NCBI RefSeq assembly: GCF_000247815.1
Contig: NC_021681.1
Location: 21,588,442-21,652,441 of the forward strand
Direction: 5' to 3'
DNA length: 64,000 nt
From: Ficedula albicollis
Lineage: Eukaryota > Chordata > Aves > Passeriformes > Muscicapidae
Shown: positions 60,398-64,000 of the stretch, in pieces
How positions within the stretch are numbered: position 1 is the first letter of the stretch
Layout of the letters: the number at the start of each line of letters is the position of its first letter
Made by a program: the position numbers and the translations under genes
The notes under the pieces: generated by a model
Database searches by the model: none
Told to the model about the DNA's origin: nothing
What the model saw: only the letters and a program-made list of their open reading frames with translations

Positions 60398-60738
60398 ACA
60401 GTTTGGAGAGGAATTCTTTCTGTGGGATGAAATGTCACAAGCCTACTGTTTGTTTTGTTGTTACCAGCTGAGAAATTGCATTGCAGACAAGAAATGCTGG
60501 GGAGCTTACATGACTATAGTAATAAGTAAATTTAAACTTCATCTTGCTGCTACCACTCGGAAGATATTTACTATAATACATTTAATTTTTCCATTATTAT
60601 TTATTGTGGTGAAGTCTATTTAATTCATCTATTTTTAATCTAACAGCCAACACACAAATCATTCTGTGCGTATCCATGGTGGGTTATGAAAAGAAACCCA
60701 TTCATCTGATGCTATGTCAGCTTGGAATGTATATTTTC
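60398..60738 (-). repeat. 341-bp inverted repeat, right arm
   Basis: Reverse-complement copy of 59170-59510, ending GGAATGTATATTTTC. The arms have equal length and matching end points. A transcript crossing both would fold into a long hairpin of about 340 bp with an 887-nt loop. No known mobile element was recognised in the arms. Confidence 0.97.
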
Positions 60739-62201
60739 AGGCGCTGTCAGCTCCTGTAGAGCTCAGCCTCATCTCACACCTTCAGGGGTGAAAAGCCAAG
60801 GCAAGGAACTTAAGAGGGAAAAGCTCTTGGTAGCCAAAGCCTCCTGTGCAGCCCCAGCTGGTGCCCAGGCCTGTCAGCAGTCTGTGTGCTCACTCTTGAC
60901 CCGTGCCCTGCTGTGGAGCCTGAGCTTTCCAGGCTGGCAGCAGCAGGGATGTTTTGCAATGCTCCCGATGGAATGACTGATAGGAGCTGACAGGCAGCCT
61001 CTCTGGGCAGCCTGGCCATCATATCACTGAGAAAACCAATTTCTCATTAATTCTTGAAGCTATTTTAGCAGCTCATGCTGTGCCACACCTCACTGCAGGA
61101 AAGTCCCTTCTTTAATCAAATCTGGGGGAAAATCTGTGTAAGGTCAATGGTCTTGGGTGCCCTGGCAGAAGGAGGTGTCTGGTGTGCCTGAGTCTGTGTT
61201 GTCCCAGAGGTCTGTGGAGCTTGTTGCTGATTTAAGAATTCATTTTAAATTTTCTCATGCCAGAAATGAGAGAACATTTCCCTTATAGCTCTTCATAAAC
61301 GCCAATAGGTAATCCTCCCTTTTCTATATCTATGGTCATATAGATATATCAACTCTTGCCTTGAAGCACTGAGCTTTTAATTTCCTGGTGCGAAATTTGG
61401 ACATATTCCTTATCCTAGTCATTAGGACAAAAAGATTTTGTCCCTAAAGCAGGAAGATCAGTTTGTTCTTAAGACATCTCAATGGTGTCCAGATGATCTC
61501 AGTGCAACTTCTGACCAGTTTGTGTCATGCATCATGACTGAAGCAACTTGTTAAAATTAAAATTAATAATGTTTTGTCAGTACAGAATGGGCCCCTTCCT
61601 ATGTATGGCATTTCAGGGATTCTGCCTTTGGAATACGCTCTTTGTAAGACATAACTTTCAGCTGCAGAAAATCAGCATTATTCTGCTCTCAGGTGCAGTA
61701 GGAAAAATATAGAATAATCAAAAACTGGATTGAGAAGGCAAATAAAACAACATAACAGAGAGTTTCTATCATATTGATACTGATTTGGGAGCTTTTTGCT
61801 GCTGTTGTTACTGCTGATTTTCCATTTCAGAAACAATTCTACATGTACAAAACCAAACAACTTAACAGTTTTCTTGCATCCTTTCTTTTTTAATAACAGC
61901 TACTTCCACATATTTTCTCCCTACTTGTATTTTTCTGGTGCTAAATCATTTATGATAGAATAAATACTGCTTGAATCATAACGCTAAGAGAAGGTATTAG
62001 TTTAAATGTCACAACTATTAAAGCAGATGGATTAATTGTCTCTGATTTCAGGAGAGTTGGATTTATTTAACACTAGCTGAATGAAATAGGCAACACATAC
62101 CTTGCTGGAGTTTCTAGCTGTTGAAATCCCAATATTAAACAAATTATCAACCCAATTAGGGTTATAACTGTTAACAGGGGCCCATAAATCATGTCTCAAG
62201 G
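60739..62201. other. Single-copy noncoding DNA
   Basis: No gene is recognised. A small hairpin (TATATCTATGGTCATATAGATATA, abbreviated to its arms TATATCTAT and ATAGATATA) lies near 61325-61348. 61985-62185 is AT-rich and repeat-free with GATTAATTG, CAATTAGGG and TTAAACAAATTATC, a weak enhancer candidate. Confidence 0.55.
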
Positions 62202-62387
62202 ATACTCAAAAGGAACAACCTGGTCAGCAAAACTCTAGACCTTTTAAAAAACCCACAGGGTAGCTCAAAAGTAATGTACATATTTCAAAAGCAAATACTC
62301 AAAAGGAACAACCTGGTCAGCAGAACTCTAGACCATTTAAAAAACCCACAGGGCAGCTCAAAAGTAATGTACATATTTCAAAAGCAG
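62202..62387. repeat. 93-bp tandem duplication, two copies
   Basis: Copies at 62202-62294 and 62295-62387 both begin ATACTCAAAAGGAACAACC and end ACATATTTCAAAAGCA. Three substitutions in the body are visible (CAAAAC/CAGAAC, CTTTTA/CATTTA, GGGTAG/GGGCAG). Confidence 0.96.
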
Positions 62388-63250
62388 AATTTCCCATTAA
62401 TTCTGTATTTTACTGGTTTCAAAGAAGAGCTTTAAGATTTACAAAGGAGAACTGAAAAACCAGCATAAAATCCCACCCATTTTGTGCTGTTCTCAGGCCC
62501 TCATTGTTCCCCTGAATTGCAAAGGTCCTTAAGAAGTTGCACATCCATTATCCTCCTCCCTTTCTCTGTATTTCTTTGGGGAAGTGAAGCTGCAGGCAGG
62601 AATGTGTGCTGCTCCTGGGATCATTACTGGTGATGTGCACACCTGCTCCTGAAGAGCTGCAGAGCACGCCATGCAAAAATAGACAGTCACTTTTCAGAAA
62701 CATCTCTATACACAGTCAACTCGGCTTCTACTAAATTAACAGCCATTCAGGCACATAAAGTAGTTTGCTATTGCAATGACTCAGGCATGATTTTCCACTG
62801 ACCCTCTGAGCAGTGCTGTCCATTTGACAGGCTAACCACATCAGTCACCATCTCAGGCTGTCTGATTCATCTCTTCACATTTGAGTTTCCAAAAGACATT
62901 GTGCTGTGTGCTGGGAAGGACTGACATCTCCTTCAGTTAGTTTCTGTATTCTAGTTTCCTTTTCTTCTTTTCTCTCTTTTTTTTTCTCCTCCTCAGGCTA
63001 AAAGCCCTGAAAATCCCTTACAGCAAATATCCCATCTTTCTCCCGGGAATATTCCCTTGCCAGGCTCGCTCCCTGTCTCTCAAGCACTTGCCTGAACCTC
63101 CTGATGGATGCTGATCCAGATGTTGGCCAGGGGATTCTGACTATATCTCCCTAAATCACTCAGTGCTGCTCAACCTTTGGCTCTGCCTGTCTGAGTTCAG
63201 ATGTCTGAGCCCAGGCTGCCAAAGCTGTTCAGCTGAGCACAGTTTATATA
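62388..63250. other. Single-copy noncoding DNA
   Basis: No gene is recognised. A pyrimidine-rich tract ending in a polyadenine-free CCTCAGG (about 62950-62998) resembles a splice acceptor by composition, but no convincing open exon follows it. Confidence 0.55.
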
Positions 63251-63440
63251 TACGTGTGTATATATATATTTTTTTTTTTTCCACAAAAACAACATGTTGT
63301 TTAAGCTGTGACCTGTTGCTACCCTAGCAGGAGCCCTGCAGAGCTGTATGTGTGTATATATATTTTTTTTTTTCCACAAAAACAACATGTTGTTTAAGCT
63401 GTGACCTGTTGCTACCCTAGCAGGAGCCCTGCAGAGCTGT
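63251..63440. repeat. About 93-bp tandem duplication, two copies
   Basis: Copies at about 63251-63347 and 63348-63440 both start with a GTGTATATATA-type tract and T run, contain CCACAAAAACAACATGTTG and end GAGCCCTGCAGAGCTGT. The non-simple part is identical over more than 65 bp; only TA and T tract lengths differ. Confidence 0.96.
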
Positions 63441-64000
63441 CCCAACACCTGCTGAGGACTTGGGATGGCAAAAGGCTTCTTCCAGCACTGGAAGAGAGCC
63501 AAGAGCAGCCACAGGGAATTGCCTCACTGGGATTGGGGTATTCCTCACTACAGAAACATCTTTTAAAAGGGGACATTGTTAACAAAACTGGTTTGAAACT
63601 CTGGTTTTAGACACCAGCTTCATGTAGAGGATAATTGGCCTGTTCACAGACACCACAGGCGAGGAGTTTCCAGAGCAGCCTCCAGCCTTTCCATACGCTG
63701 TGCATTCCAGGATTTTTCTTTAATCACTAGTGATCCCTTTGAAAGGATGTAAAACACGGATTTCCTTTCTTCCCAAACATAAAGAGACACTTCTTAGAGT
63801 ACCAAGCAGGCCTTGAAGCCTTGGGTAACCCATGAGCAGCACCTCTGCCTTTGGGAAGACACGGATCTGTCGCTGTGGCGCCACAAATCCCCTTTCAAAA
63901 CACGCCGCATCCAAACTAACTCACAGAGACTTAAATACCTTAATAACTTAAGGCCCCAAATAAGCTGATATTTGATGTGACCTACATTAATGGGGAGGCA
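63441..64000. other. Noncoding DNA at the window edge
   Basis: No gene is recognised. 63735-63915 contains several CpGs (ACACGG, TGTCGCTGTGGCGCC, ACACGCCGCATCC), more than usual for this window. The sequence is cut by the window end, so any feature continuing past 64000 cannot be judged. Confidence 0.5.

Noticed and set aside
59285..60623. Shared 63-79-aa frame found in both inverted-repeat arms
   Set aside because: Most differences between the two arms in this frame change amino acids, there is no domain, and the frame exists only because the arms are copies.
62940..63000. Pyrimidine tract ending CCTCAGG as a splice acceptor
   Set aside because: The sequence after it gives no convincing open, protein-like exon and no matching donor.

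Overview
The window reads as nuclear DNA of a bird, perhaps a passerine. The main evidence is three 3' fragments of CR1, the dominant avian LINE (about 9967-10236 on the minus strand, 20172-20625 on the minus strand, 46195-46366 on the plus strand). The AT-rich, CpG-poor composition and the lack of dense genes also fit a vertebrate intergenic or long-intron region. I found no gene that I can name. The longest open frame is 235 aa, has no recognisable domain, and is what random sequence of this length can give. One 148-bp segment (31841-31988) has exon-like splice borders around an open frame and is listed as a weak exon candidate.

Layout. 1-9966 is mostly single-copy noncoding DNA. 9967-10236 is a fairly intact CR1 tail. 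10237-20171 is noncoding DNA with a 93-bp duplication whose copies lie 590 bp apart (12362 and 12952) and a 14-unit AT microsatellite (15883). 20172-20625 is an older CR1 fragment. 22.2-25.7 kb carries four short two-copy tandem duplications. 32812-33108 is a minisatellite of fourteen 21-bp units. 36.3-39.7 kb has three more two-copy duplications. 46195-46366 is a third CR1 tail. 46868-50508 is a nearly perfect tandem duplication of a 1.72-kb segment, with a nested third copy of its first 197 bp. 53.9-58.1 kb has short duplications around a stretch (54.5-55.8 kb) that looks like conserved regulatory DNA. 59170-60738 is an inverted repeat with two 341-bp arms, about 93% identical and free of gaps, around an 887-bp spacer. 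62.2-63.4 kb ends with two 93-bp tandem duplications.

The structure that stands out is duplication rather than genes. There are at least twelve independent two-copy tandem duplications (20-104 bp), the 1.72-kb tandem duplication, a minisatellite and one long inverted repeat. Several AT-rich, repeat-free stretches with clustered homeodomain-type cores (ATTA/TAAT) are plausible enhancers of a distant developmental gene, but only cross-species alignment could show that. No tRNA, rRNA, CRISPR array, complete transposon or intact viral gene was recognised.
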